DNA of 41,940 nt from Alphaproteobacteria bacterium (lineage in GTDB: Bacteria; Pseudomonadota; Alphaproteobacteria; Reyranellales; Reyranellaceae). The stretch lies in the NCBI GenBank assembly GCA_019235415.1, contig JAFAKN010000458.1, positions 1 through 41,940 on the forward strand. Reading direction: 5' to 3'. The translations under genes were made by a program, and so were the position numbers. The notes under the pieces are model-generated. The model had not been told where the DNA came from. It searched no databases and saw only the letters and a program-made list of their open reading frames with translations. Shown here piece after piece: positions 19,148-27,809 of the stretch (its first letter is position 1; each line of letters begins with the position of its first letter).

Positions 19148-20031
19148 TGTCTTCCAGCGAGATCGCCCAGAACACTGCCCGCTCCGGCAGCTTTCGCTCG
19201 CGCGCCGCGAGCCATGAGGGTTCCACCGGAAAGCACAACGAGGATGCCTACCTCAATCGACCAGATCTCGGCCTGTGGGCAGTGGCCGATGGAGCGGGTG
19301 GGCACCAAGCGGGCGAGGTCGCGTCGGCGGAAGTCGTCGCCCAGCTGGAAACCATCCAGCCGGGCCTATCGGCGGCGGATATGCTGCAGGAAGTGCGGGC
19401 GCGCCTGGAGGCGGCGCATGCACGGCTGAGAGAAGACGCTTCCAGCCGCGGCGCCGGCGTCATCATGGCGACCACAACCGTCGTGGTGCTGGCGCGCGAC
19501 GACTACTTCGCCTGCTTGTGGGTGGGAGATTCACCGGCGTATCTGCTGCGCGGCGGCTCATTGACCAAGATCACGCGCGATCACAGCCTGGTCCAGGAGA
19601 TGGTCGACGGCGGCATCATCAGCGAGAGCGAGGCCAGCCATCATCCCCAGGCCAACGTCATCACCCGCGCCGTCGGCGCCGACGCCGAAAGCCTCGATCT
19701 CGAAAAGCGGACAGGCCAGTTGCAGATGGGCGATCGCCTGCTGCTGTGCAGCGACGGTCTCTCCAAGACGCTGTCCAACGAGCGGCTGGCCGAGTTGCTG
19801 GCGATCGACGACGGGGACAGTGCCGAGCGGCTGGTAATGGCCGCCGTCGAAGCACGCGCCAGCGACAACGTCACGGCCGTCACGATCGACTTCGAGGGCT
19901 CGGTCGCCCTGCAACCGGTCGCCCTGCAGCCGGTCGCCTTGGAGCCGGTTGAGGGTGCGCCCCCCGGAACGTCAGCCGCCGATGAGCACCGTGGGGTAGC
20001 CCAGGACGACAGTGCCACCGTGGGCGGTTAG
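19147..20031 (+). CDS. pppA: PP2C-type phosphatase PppA
   Basis: About 294 residues. PP2C metal-binding motifs are present: HNEDAYL (about 30-36), VADGAGGHQAGE (about 46-57), VGDSPAYLLRGG, LLCSDGLSKTLS and the final RASDNVTAV. This is the soluble phosphatase that reverses PpkA phosphorylation in the T6SS threonine-phosphorylation pathway; it sits directly after tagF. The catalytic domain ends near residue 252. The tail contains three near-identical VALQPVALQPVALEP units and then reads into the antisense of the PAAR gene, so the last ~20 residues are probably neutral extension. It overlaps the convergent PAAR gene by 60 bases. Confidence 0.95.
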   Translation: MSSSEIAQNTARSGSFRSRAASHEGSTGKHNEDAYLNRPDLGLWAVADGAGGHQAGEVASAEVVAQLETIQPGLSAADMLQEVRARLEAAHARLREDASSRGAGVIMATTTVVVLARDDYFACLWVGDSPAYLLRGGSLTKITRDHSLVQEMVDGGIISESEASHHPQANVITRAVGADAESLDLEKRTGQLQMGDRLLLCSDGLSKTLSNERLAELLAIDDGDSAERLVMAAVEARASDNVTAVTIDFEGSVALQPVALQPVALEPVEGAPPGTSAADEHRGVAQDDSATVGG

Positions 20032-20265
20032 CGAGGTCATCCGCGCTGCCGGTTGGCCGCCGATCAGCACGGTGAAGGATCCCATCGCGATGACATCGGG
20101 CGGCCCGACGCACGTCGCCATGTCGCCCACGCGGGCCGCGGGCATGCCGCCGATCAGCACGGTAGGGGCACCTGGCGGCAGGATCGGGCCGCCGACATGT
20201 GGCACGAGGACAGTCACCATCGGGCAGACATGCATGTCGCCGACGCGCGCAGCAGGCATACCCAT
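19972..20265 (-). CDS. PAAR-domain spike-tip protein
   Basis: A stand-alone 97-residue PAAR protein. PAARVGDM occurs twice (residues 4-11 and about 42-49) and a third, degenerate PAARMTSL follows; VLIGG units punctuate the sequence. The potential Zn ligands are His12, Cys14 and His23 in the first part and Cys52 and a late His. PAAR proteins cap the VgrG trimer and sharpen the T6SS spike. It overlaps the upstream 203-residue gene by ATGA, so it is coupled to it, and is the last gene of the vgrG operon. No effector domain is fused. Confidence 0.93.
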   Translation of the reverse strand: MGMPAARVGDMHVCPMVTVLVPHVGGPILPPGAPTVLIGGMPAARVGDMATCVGPPDVIAMGSFTVLIGGQPAARMTSLTAHGGTVVLGYPTVLIGG

Positions 20266-20876
20266 CAGTCGGCCTCCGCTTCCAGCCGCCCTGCGCCACC
20301 CGCGGCAATGTCGCGGGCCGACGTAAGAAACTGCTTGAGCCGCGCATCGCGGCGCGTCGCCTGGCCGCGCACGGCGGCGAGCGCCACGGAACCCGCGACG
20401 GCGAGCCCGGGAAAGTGCGGCTGCGGCGGCACCTTGGGCGCCTCGAGCGGGGCCATCGAATCGCCGCTCCAGAACGCCCCGACCGCAGCCCAGGCCTCGG
20501 CGCTGCCGAAGCCGGCTTTCTCGGCCTCCGTCATGGCAGCCCTCCGATGCTCATCGGTCGGCCGTCGCACCCATTCCTCCGCAGCCGCGCGGATCGCGGC
20601 CTCGGTCGCCGGATTGGCGCCGCTGCCCGCCGTGTGACGCGAGCAGGCGCAGGCCCACCACACCGCCTCGCGCGGCGGCAGCGCATGGGCGACCAGGCGC
20701 GTGGCCTCGATCAACAGGCCGGCCTGCTCGAGCCGATCGAGCGCCTCGGCGGATTGCCGGCAATCGCCGATCTTCGCTTGCCCCTCGCCATCCAATTGCA
20801 GATGCGGCAGCACCCGCGCGAGGTCGGCGCTGAGCTTGTTGGCCGGCGTCTTGGCCGGGGTCGTCGGAGCGGACAT
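20265..20876 (-). CDS. VgrG-PAAR intervening protein, unknown function (DUF6931-like)
   Basis: A 203-residue, mostly helical protein without signal peptide. Its features are DRLEQAGLLIEATRLVAHALPPREAVWWACACSR, a Cys-containing helix, and a C-terminal Ala-rich stretch (LAVAGSVALAAVRG) long enough for a membrane-like or packed helix, followed by a basic helix (RRDARLKQFLTSARDIA). I recall similar proteins, annotated DUF6931, next to T6SS vgrG and PAAR genes, but I cannot verify this. Its place between vgrG and PAAR, overlapping PAAR by ATGA and 13 bases after vgrG, makes a spike adaptor or chaperone role likely. It shows no resemblance to the known adaptors DUF4123 or DUF1795. Confidence 0.7.
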   Translation of the reverse strand: MSAPTTPAKTPANKLSADLARVLPHLQLDGEGQAKIGDCRQSAEALDRLEQAGLLIEATRLVAHALPPREAVWWACACSRHTAGSGANPATEAAIRAAAEEWVRRPTDEHRRAAMTEAEKAGFGSAEAWAAVGAFWSGDSMAPLEAPKVPPQPHFPGLAVAGSVALAAVRGQATRRDARLKQFLTSARDIAAGGAGRLEAEAD

Positions 20877-20889
20877 TGGTGGCCTCGCT

Positions 20890-22785
20890 TCAGCCGATCA
20901 TGGTGATGCCGCCCTGGAGCTGCAGCATCGCGTCGCCGTTCACCTGTGTCATCGTGCCTTTGATCTGCGTCTGAACCTGGCCCTGGACGCTGATCATCAT
21001 GCCTTTGATCGTCACCCCCATCTGGTCGATGGTCACCGAGCTTTGGCCGACCTTCAGCGTGATCGACTGCATCGCTTCCACGGTGATCGAGCCCAGGTCG
21101 ACCTTGACGTCGATGTTGCCCATCTTCACCTGGTTGCTCTGGTTGCCCATCTCGACCGTGTTGGACTGGTTGCCCTGCTTCACGGTGTTGGTCTGGTTGC
21201 CTTCCTTGATGGTCACCGTCTCGTCGTTCTTCACCGTGACGGTGCGGTCGTGGTCGACCTGCAGCGTCTGGTCGTTCTCGACCTCCGTCTTCATGTCCTT
21301 CTGCGCGTGCAGAAAGAGCATCTCATGGCCCTTCTTGTCGTCGAAGGTGAATTCGTTGAAGTCGGAGTCGCCGCCCTTGTTAACCGAGCGTGACCGGAAC
21401 CCGAGCTTGGTCTTCTCTCCGACCGGATAGATCGGCTTGTCCTTGCCGTTGTAGAAGCCGCCGATCACGATCGGCCGGTCGGGGTCGGCGTCCATGAAGG
21501 CGACGGCTACCTCGGTGTCGACGCGCGGAATGAACTGCCCGCCCCACTGGTTGCCGCCCCACGGTTGCGCCACGCGCACCCAGTCGGCGCTGTCGGCGGT
21601 CGCGTCCTCGCGCCAGTCCCAGAAGAACCGGACCTTGATGCGCCCCTGGTCATCGGTGTGGATATCCTCGCCGGACGGCGCCAGCACGATGGCGGTGTGC
21701 ACGCCCTCCATGCGCGGTCGCGCCGTGGTCATTGGCTGCCGCCAGGGCACCGATTCGGGGAACGCCGTCAGCCGATTGGAATAGGTGACGGCGCCGCTTT
21801 CGGTGCGCCTCTGCTCGTCTTCCGCGAAATGGTTGATCTCGCGCACCACGTGGAGCTTCTCGGTGCCCTCGTCGTCCTTCAGCTTGAACTTGCCGCCGGC
21901 ATACAGGGTCGCGTTGCAGCCCACGGCGCCGACCAGGGCCACCGCAGCCTCGGCAGCTTCCATGCGGCGCTTGGCCCGCGCCTTGGCCTCGCCGACGTCT
22001 CGCGTCAGGGCCGGCCAGTGGAACACCTTGCGTTCGTCCTTGCCACCATGCTTGAGGACGGTCGGCTCCTGCACCAGGAGGTTCTTGGGCGGCGTGTCGT
22101 GGTCGTAGTCGCGGAGCTTGACCTCGCTGTGCGTGAGCGAATCGGGCTTGTACAGCTCGGTCAGTACATCGGGCGTGATCGTTACGCCGGTGCGCAGCGC
22201 GCCGTCGTCGACGGTGTCGAACGCATGGTTGTCGTCGGCGACGACCAGCACATGGCGATTTTCGGAATGCTCAAAGAAGTAGAACCAGCCCTCTTCCTCC
22301 ATCAGACGCGTGATGAAGTGCAGCTGAGTCTCGTTGTACTGTGCGGTTGCGTTGCGCGGCTGGCTGGCGGAATGGCCGAGACGGAAGTCCGTATCGGTGA
22401 CGCCGGCTTCCTCCAGGATCGTCCGGATGATGTCCTCGGCCTTCTTCTTGAAGAAGATCCGGCAGTCGACCCTAAGGTCGGCTTGCAGCAGCTGGGGGCG
22501 CAACACGATCCGGTAACGCGTCTCGAGCGGGGTGTGGCCGGCCGGACCGAACTCGGAGATGATGCCGTGGAAGTGCCGGGTCGGCTGCTCGTGATGGTTG
22601 ACCGACAGGCAGGCGGGCATGTTCAGCATCGACTTTGGGTCGATCCTCTCGGTCGCCACCGCCTCGATCTCGAACCGGAACAGCTCGCTGATTTTTTCGC
22701 TGGCCTCCAGGCGAGTCGGCACCAGCTTGTCCGCCGCGGGACTGGTGAGCGACATCAACGCTCTCTGCTCGGCTTGCCTGGCCAT
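20890..22785 (-). CDS. vgrG: VgrG (TssI), T6SS spike protein
   Basis: About 631 residues. The N-terminal gp27-like part contains LHFITRLMEEEGWFYFFEHS and the family motif ...YNETQ. The gp5 OB-fold follows (GRIKVRFFWDWRED, WVRVAQPWGGNQWGGQFIPRVDTEVAVAF, DRPIVIGGFYNGK). The C-terminal beta-needle has four 9-residue units of the form x-x-G-N-Q-x-N-x-V (encoded at 21100-21207), then SITVEAMQSITLKVG. No effector domain is attached at the C-terminus. The ATG at 22785 is chosen because AAAGGGG precedes it; an in-frame GTG-type extension to 22815 is unlikely. It is the first gene of the vgrG-unknown-PAAR set. Confidence 0.96.
   Translation of the reverse strand: MARQAEQRALMSLTSPAADKLVPTRLEASEKISELFRFEIEAVATERIDPKSMLNMPACLSVNHHEQPTRHFHGIISEFGPAGHTPLETRYRIVLRPQLLQADLRVDCRIFFKKKAEDIIRTILEEAGVTDTDFRLGHSASQPRNATAQYNETQLHFITRLMEEEGWFYFFEHSENRHVLVVADDNHAFDTVDDGALRTGVTITPDVLTELYKPDSLTHSEVKLRDYDHDTPPKNLLVQEPTVLKHGGKDERKVFHWPALTRDVGEAKARAKRRMEAAEAAVALVGAVGCNATLYAGGKFKLKDDEGTEKLHVVREINHFAEDEQRRTESGAVTYSNRLTAFPESVPWRQPMTTARPRMEGVHTAIVLAPSGEDIHTDDQGRIKVRFFWDWREDATADSADWVRVAQPWGGNQWGGQFIPRVDTEVAVAFMDADPDRPIVIGGFYNGKDKPIYPVGEKTKLGFRSRSVNKGGDSDFNEFTFDDKKGHEMLFLHAQKDMKTEVENDQTLQVDHDRTVTVKNDETVTIKEGNQTNTVKQGNQSNTVEMGNQSNQVKMGNIDVKVDLGSITVEAMQSITLKVGQSSVTIDQMGVTIKGMMISVQGQVQTQIKGTMTQVNGDAMLQLQGGITMIG
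21100..21207 (-). repeat. four 27-bp units coding the VgrG needle
   Basis: Units at 21181-21207, 21154-21180, 21127-21153 and 21100-21126 encode KEGNQTNTV, KQGNQSNTV, EMGNQSNQV and KMGNIDVKV. The period is exactly nine codons; repeats of this kind usually form the triple-stranded beta-helix of the spike. Confidence 0.8.
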
Positions 22786-22834
22786 CGGTGCAACCCCTTT
22801 CTGACCGCCCGTCAACGTCTAACACGGTTGAGCA

Positions 22835-22848
22835 GGAACGTACGTTCC
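22835..22848. promoter_or_regulatory. 14-bp perfect palindrome upstream of vgrG
   Basis: The bases GGAACGTACGTTCC form a perfect palindrome in the 81-base gap between the methyltransferase stop and vgrG. It has no T-run, so it is not an obvious terminator. It could be an operator for a dimeric regulator controlling vgrG. This is a pattern call only. Confidence 0.35.
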
Positions 22849-22866
22849 GTCTGCCCAACAGCCGCC

Positions 22867-24378
22867 TCAATTCAATTCGGGGACGATCTGCAGCTGCCGC
22901 AGGATCGGTACTCTCTGCTCGACGGTCGTGTGTATGACTTTGCGCACAGTATCGAGCTTTTCCGGACGGATGGTGGGCCGAAGCGTCTCCAGCCAGTCCT
23001 CGGCATTGGCCTCGGTGTCGCCGGCGAGCAACCGGCCGGCAATGAACTGCAGGATCGGCGGTGCGGTGAGACCGGTGCCCAGCCGCGCGCAGGCCAGCCC
23101 CGAGGTCCGGGCGTCGGCGACGGATTTGATACGGGATGCCAGCAGCCGGTTGAGCCGATTGGCACAGTCGGGCTGCTCGCCATCTGCCCGCAGCGCCACC
23201 TGGCACTGGTGTGTACCCACCAGGACACCGACGACCTCCGGTGCGTTGCTGTGCTCGGGTTCGAGCGCCAGCAGGTCGGCAATCGTGGCGGGACCGCGCA
23301 CCGCCGCCGTCATGATCTTCTTCAGCGCATCGCTCATCTCGGCGGTGCCGACCGGCACGTGCAGGGTGGTCTCCAGTTCCTCCGGAGGAACCACCGGCGT
23401 CAGCGTCAACCGGGCGATCGCCGCGTCGCGCTCGGCGTTGCCGATGCGCCGCGCGCCGCGGACATAGACGTCGTGGCGGAGCGGACGCTGCAGGCAGCTG
23501 TCCTTGATCAACTCGCGCATGACGGGGTCGCTGTAGCGGTCCATCAGCTTCCGTTGCTCGATGGTCAGCAACAGCTCGGGGAAGTTCTCCAGCGGGTTGG
23601 CGGAGGCCGCCCAGTCGAGCTTCGCCTCGGCCATCGCGGCGACGACGTCGGCGTGGAAGGCAGGCGACCAATGCGAATTCATGTACTCGTGCGACAGGTA
23701 CTCGCGTGACATGCCTTGGATGCTGTCGAGCAATTCCCGCGTCAGGCTGCTTTCGGTGAAGTACCGGGCTTCCGCCTGCTTGAGGTCGCGCGCCAACGCC
23801 ATGCCCGCGTCGGCGCGCTTGTCGCTGCGGCCGCCGGCGCGCATGCCCGCCTCGTAGACGATCCGTTGCAGGGCGATGCCGCCCTGCCAGGCGGGCAGCG
23901 CGTTGTAGCTGATGTGGACCAATGCGCCCGGCCGCGTCTTGCGCGCCAGGAAGCGCACGATACCGGTGCGCACCGCAGGGCTGACCCACGACCAGAGGCC
24001 GTGCATGCTGACGAAATCGGCGGTCGGGATGGCGGCACCCACCGCGCTGTCGGCCAGTTCCGCGAGGTCGGCTTCGAGGAATTCGATGTTGCCTATGCGC
24101 GCGTTGCGCGCCAACCCGTTGGCGATGGCGATGTGGGCCGGATTGTAGTCGATCGCGACGACTTTCCAGCGCGGGTTGGATGCGGCGATCAGCAAGGCGC
24201 CGATACCGACGCCACAACCCAGCTCGACATAGCACGCCTCGTCGTCCGGCTGGGGCAGATCGACGGCGACGTTGCCGAGCAGTCCAGCCAGGGCCATGCG
24301 AATCGGCGCCTGCTGAACGTAGAAGCCCTCGATGTAGGCGATGTCGGTGACGTATCCAGCGCTCCACGATTGGCTCAT
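22867..24378 (-). CDS. SAM-dependent methyltransferase with methyltransferase-regulatory domain
   Basis: About 503 residues. Residues about 45-175 are a class I methyltransferase core: motif I VELGCGVGIGALLI (51-64), motif II-like VVAIDYNPAHIA, and FLEADLAEL before the DFVSMHGLWSWV strand and ALVHISYNALP. The rest is a large helical C-terminal region, including YLSHEYMNSHWSPAFHADVVAAM, which resembles the regulatory domain (PF10119 type) found after such methyltransferases. The target is unknown. It overlaps tssG by ATGA and lies between tssG and vgrG in the same direction, so it is most likely cotranscribed with the T6SS; it may methylate a T6SS component or an effector. Confidence 0.88.
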   Translation of the reverse strand: MSQSWSAGYVTDIAYIEGFYVQQAPIRMALAGLLGNVAVDLPQPDDEACYVELGCGVGIGALLIAASNPRWKVVAIDYNPAHIAIANGLARNARIGNIEFLEADLAELADSAVGAAIPTADFVSMHGLWSWVSPAVRTGIVRFLARKTRPGALVHISYNALPAWQGGIALQRIVYEAGMRAGGRSDKRADAGMALARDLKQAEARYFTESSLTRELLDSIQGMSREYLSHEYMNSHWSPAFHADVVAAMAEAKLDWAASANPLENFPELLLTIEQRKLMDRYSDPVMRELIKDSCLQRPLRHDVYVRGARRIGNAERDAAIARLTLTPVVPPEELETTLHVPVGTAEMSDALKKIMTAAVRGPATIADLLALEPEHSNAPEVVGVLVGTHQCQVALRADGEQPDCANRLNRLLASRIKSVADARTSGLACARLGTGLTAPPILQFIAGRLLAGDTEANAEDWLETLRPTIRPEKLDTVRKVIHTTVEQRVPILRQLQIVPELN

Positions 24379-25451
24379 GCGAGTCCCTCGACAATGTCTC
24401 CTTCGAACAGCGGCTCGCTCGCGTCGGTCTGCCGCGGCAGAACCGGCGACGTCGGCATCCAGGTGTTCCAGCCGAGCAGCGGGCCTGCGCCTCTCGCTGC
24501 ATCGCCGGTACCGGTGCCCGCCAGCACGAGGGGCGGAACCGCGTCGCGGGCGAGCACCGGATTGACCGCGAAGCCGACCTCGAAGCCGACGAACGCGCGC
24601 ACCAGCGACGCCAGCTCGCGCAGCAGCGAGCGGTGGGGCAACAGGCGCTCGAAGTAGGGCAGATCGAGCGGGCCGATCACCAGAACGATGCGTGCCTGCT
24701 GGTCCCACGCCCGCACGCCCGCCGCCGCGTCGACGCTCAACCGCGAGAAGCCGCCGGGCGCCACGCCGACGGGCATTCTGGTGCGCTGGTCGGGCGGCAC
24801 GGGAAGCCAGGCGCCGGCAAACTGCTCGACCTTGACCGGCCGCCCGAGCCAGTCGGAGGCGAGCGCCTCCAGGCGATCGGCGGAGCGCGGATGGGCGGCG
24901 AAGAAGCCGGCGTAGTGCCGCAGGGGCGACGCGCCGGCCAGCAGCCGGTCGGCAAGCCGCGGCGTGCCATAGCCGGTCAAGCCGAGCAGCACCTCGGCAA
25001 TGTGGTCGCCCTTTTGCCGGCCGTTCGCCAGCACGCCGGTATCGGCGGCGCGCTGGGGGCGATATTTCGCGCCAGCCGCCGCGAACGCCGCGACCATCCG
25101 GTGCGAGATCAGGTCGAGGAAGGCGGTGAGCGAGAAGGAGCGCGAGCGCCGGTCCGCCAGGATGGCGTCCGAGTATTGCCGAGGCAACACCCCGACCGGT
25201 CCTGTGAGGCTGACGATGCCCGTCGTCATGTGCGCTCGCCTGCTGCCGTCCTCGATCTTGACCTCGCTGACCTCGGCAGGAAGAAACGAGGATCCCGCCG
25301 CGCTGGTGAAGTGTGCCGCCTCGGCCGGGTCGGCTTGCCGGCGGAAGAAGGTCAGGATCCTGACCGCGGCGTCGAAGGTGAAGCGCTGCGGCTGCGCCTC
25401 GAGGCGCGCCAACGCCGGTTGCCCATGGGCGGAGGTTCGCGCTGGGCTCAC
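24375..25451 (-). CDS. tssG: TssG, T6SS baseplate protein
   Basis: About 358 residues. The N-terminal RLEAQPQRFTFDAAVRIL, then FLPAEVSEVKIEDGSRRAHMTTGIVSLTGPVGVLPRQY and the central DLISHRMVAAFAAAGAKYRP are classical TssG (ImpH/VasB). TssG binds TssF and TssE in the baseplate wedge. The start is a GTG at 25451 in a GTGA overlap with the tssF stop; the frame extends further upstream to 25610 but only inside tssF. The stop overlaps the methyltransferase start by ATGA. Confidence 0.95.
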   Translation of the reverse strand: MSPARTSAHGQPALARLEAQPQRFTFDAAVRILTFFRRQADPAEAAHFTSAAGSSFLPAEVSEVKIEDGSRRAHMTTGIVSLTGPVGVLPRQYSDAILADRRSRSFSLTAFLDLISHRMVAAFAAAGAKYRPQRAADTGVLANGRQKGDHIAEVLLGLTGYGTPRLADRLLAGASPLRHYAGFFAAHPRSADRLEALASDWLGRPVKVEQFAGAWLPVPPDQRTRMPVGVAPGGFSRLSVDAAAGVRAWDQQARIVLVIGPLDLPYFERLLPHRSLLRELASLVRAFVGFEVGFAVNPVLARDAVPPLVLAGTGTGDAARGAGPLLGWNTWMPTSPVLPRQTDASEPLFEGDIVEGLA

Positions 25452-27289
25452 AGCAGCACCTGACTCCCCGCGCGCGCCGGCCAGCTTGCCGCCGTATCGG
25501 AGCGGCCGCGCAACACCACGCGGGTACGCACGAAGGAATTGACGGTCGCGTGCAGAGCGAGGAAGCGGTCCAGGACCGACGCAAGGACGTACAGGCCGCC
25601 CGTGTTCCATAGCTGATCGTCGAACGTCAAGGTGACGTCGAGCCCGCGACAGAAGCCGCCGCGCCGTGCTCCTGGTCCGGTCAGTCCCGGAATGCGCGCG
25701 GTGCCGAACTGCGAGGTGACGCTCAGCAGGGCGCGGATCGCCGCCCGCGATTCATTGGATTCGCGGCAATCGTAAAGACGCATCACCTCGCGCAGGGCCT
25801 CGGCCGCGGCCTCGCCGCCGACGACGCTGAGATGTCCGAGCGACAGATGGGACACGAGGCGCCACGCACCCCGTTCGAGGAGCGGCAGGCGCAATGTCGG
25901 GCTTGGCGCGGTGAGGCAGGTAAGGCCCGTGACCGCGGCGGCGCCCTCGACCAGGCGAAGGTGCGGACGGCCACCGCCGAACGGAAGCGAGGCTGGCAGG
26001 TCTCGGTTGCAACACAGGGCATCGATCGACAGGACGGCGCCGCCCTCGTTTTGCGGGTCGAAGGCGGGATCGTGCGGCAGCAGGAAAACGTCGGTGCCTC
26101 CGATACCTCCGATGATGTCGCGACGGGCGATGCCGTAGTATCCGCCGATCTTCGTCTCGGTCGGTTCCGGCGCGTGCGTGCGCGTCAAGCGGTGGAACGG
26201 GCTCCAAGGACGGAACTCGCCACCCGGCAAGCTTTCGCGCACCCGCTCGACCGACCAGATTTCCATGCTGGCCGGCCGACGTGCATCCGGCTCGATGCGA
26301 TACTCGATGCGCGTCTGATCGAGCGCGATCGGCTCGCAGCGCTTCTCGAACAGATTGACGATCGGCGTGCAGCCCAGCGCCATGCTGCTGGCGTTGAGCG
26401 ACCGCTCGAGGTCCGACTCCATGCGGTCGAGATAGACGAAAATATCCATCCGATTGCCCGCCGAGACCAGTGTCTTTGCGTCGAGCCGGCCGAAGTCGAC
26501 AAACAGGAATTTCTCCCGCGTCGTGAAGTACTCGCTGAGCAGCCGGAACCCGGAGAACGAGCGCGTCGGCCACGGAAAGAGCGCTTCCTCGGGCGCAAAG
26601 CCGGCGGCTTGCAGCGTGTCGGGCGGCAGGATCACCGGATGGGCGTCGTTCTGGTCGTCGGCGAGGGCGATCGACACCGTGTGGGAAAGAAGCAGCTCCA
26701 GCAGGGCCGGCGCCTGCTGCCCGGCCAGGAAGAAGCGAAGCCGGTCGAGCCCGAGCTGGGTGAACGTCATCTGCGGATTGGCGCAGCGCAGCCCGATACG
26801 CAGGCAGGCTGCCGCCTGCGCCGCGGCCGGATTGGGCGGGGCGGGGAGCGGCATGCCGGAAAGCTTGACGGTCTCGATTTCCACCGGCCAGAGGGTGACA
26901 GGGGAAGTGGTGCGGAACTGGCACGCCTCGCCGGCCACCGGCTCGGTCTCGATGGCAAGGCCTGACGGCAGCCGGGCCGGGCCGCTCATGCCGGGGTCGG
27001 CAGCGAAACGCACGATCGCCACCGAAGGGAGCGGCGCGAGATAGTGGGGGTAGAGCACCGAGAGCAGCGCATCGGTAAGCTCCGGAAATTCGTCGTCGAG
27101 GCGGTGCTGCACGCGCGCGCCGAGAAAGGCTACGCCCTCGAGAAGGCGCGCCACGTGCGGATCGTCGACCGTGTCCTTGGTGAGGCGCAACCGGCCGGCG
27201 ATCTTGGGGTGTCGCTCGGCGAACTCGCTCGCCAGCCCGCGCAAGGCCTCGAGCTCGCGATTGAAGTAGCCGAGCAGCGAGTCCGACAC
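25448..27289 (-). CDS. tssF: TssF, T6SS baseplate protein
   Basis: About 613 residues. The start SDSLLGYFNRELEALRGLASEFAERHPKIAGRL and the segment DPHVARLLEGVAFLGARVQHRLDDEFPEL are the TssF (ImpG/VasA) signature. The family length is about 600. It combines with TssG and TssE to form the wedge that surrounds VgrG. The start is a GTG at 27289, four bases after the tssE stop and preceded by GAGAGGG. Confidence 0.97.
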   Translation of the reverse strand: MSDSLLGYFNRELEALRGLASEFAERHPKIAGRLRLTKDTVDDPHVARLLEGVAFLGARVQHRLDDEFPELTDALLSVLYPHYLAPLPSVAIVRFAADPGMSGPARLPSGLAIETEPVAGEACQFRTTSPVTLWPVEIETVKLSGMPLPAPPNPAAAQAAACLRIGLRCANPQMTFTQLGLDRLRFFLAGQQAPALLELLLSHTVSIALADDQNDAHPVILPPDTLQAAGFAPEEALFPWPTRSFSGFRLLSEYFTTREKFLFVDFGRLDAKTLVSAGNRMDIFVYLDRMESDLERSLNASSMALGCTPIVNLFEKRCEPIALDQTRIEYRIEPDARRPASMEIWSVERVRESLPGGEFRPWSPFHRLTRTHAPEPTETKIGGYYGIARRDIIGGIGGTDVFLLPHDPAFDPQNEGGAVLSIDALCCNRDLPASLPFGGGRPHLRLVEGAAAVTGLTCLTAPSPTLRLPLLERGAWRLVSHLSLGHLSVVGGEAAAEALREVMRLYDCRESNESRAAIRALLSVTSQFGTARIPGLTGPGARRGGFCRGLDVTLTFDDQLWNTGGLYVLASVLDRFLALHATVNSFVRTRVVLRGRSDTAASWPARAGSQVLL

Positions 27290-27293
27290 AGCG

Positions 27294-27809
27294 TCAGCCC
27301 TCTCTGGGAGAAACGGTTACGTTCTTGGTATCCAGGTCGACCACCGTATCGAAGGTGATCGGCTCGGGCGCCGGATCGGCGCGCAGCATCGCTTCGATGC
27401 GTAGCCGCAACGTCGGGCTGAACGGGTCCGGGTTCTCGAGCAGCGTGACCGCGAGACTGGCGATGCGCGGTTCGAAGCGGCGGATGCAGCCCTCGACGAG
27501 CTTACGCAGGTCTTCGCGGCGCCGCGGGTCGTTGAATGCGCCGGCCGCAAAGTCCGGCATGCCGAAGCCCGCCAGCGAGCGATCGAGCTCGGTAAGACCC
27601 GGGTCCCAGGAGCGCCATCGGCGGCGGGTGTTGAGCAGCTCCTCGAGGTCGTTGCAGACGCTGGTGCGCAGCGCGGCGAGCGCCGTGGCCGACGACACCG
27701 GACGGTCGGCCGGCTCGCTGGGATCGGCGTCGATCAGCCTATCGAGCAGCGGGAGCTGTGCGCGGCGGGCCGCACGTTCCGGCCCCGGGCGGGCGCGGCT
27801 GTCGTTCAT
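27294..27809 (-). CDS. tssE: TssE, gp25-like baseplate protein
   Basis: About 171 residues, typical for TssE. It contains the gp25 core: LLDRLIDADP near the start, CNDLEELLNTRRRW, GLTELDRSLAGFGMPDF, then VEGCIRRFEPRIASLAVTLLENPD. The ATG at 27809 overlaps the tagJ stop by ATGA. The protein forms part of the baseplate with TssF and TssG. A longer open frame upstream is antisense or shadow and is disregarded. Confidence 0.95.
   Translation of the reverse strand: MNDSRARPGPERAARRAQLPLLDRLIDADPSEPADRPVSSATALAALRTSVCNDLEELLNTRRRWRSWDPGLTELDRSLAGFGMPDFAAGAFNDPRRREDLRKLVEGCIRRFEPRIASLAVTLLENPDPFSPTLRLRIEAMLRADPAPEPITFDTVVDLDTKNVTVSPREG

Noticed and set aside
21565..23709. Long plus-strand open frame across vgrG and the methyltransferase (about 714 codons)
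   Set aside because: It is antisense to two recognised genes and shows no domain or start signal.
25452..25584. Upstream extensions of the tssG and methyltransferase frames over tssF
   Set aside because: They lie in other frames of the well-supported tssF; tssG starts at the GTG overlap at 25451 and the methyltransferase at 24378.
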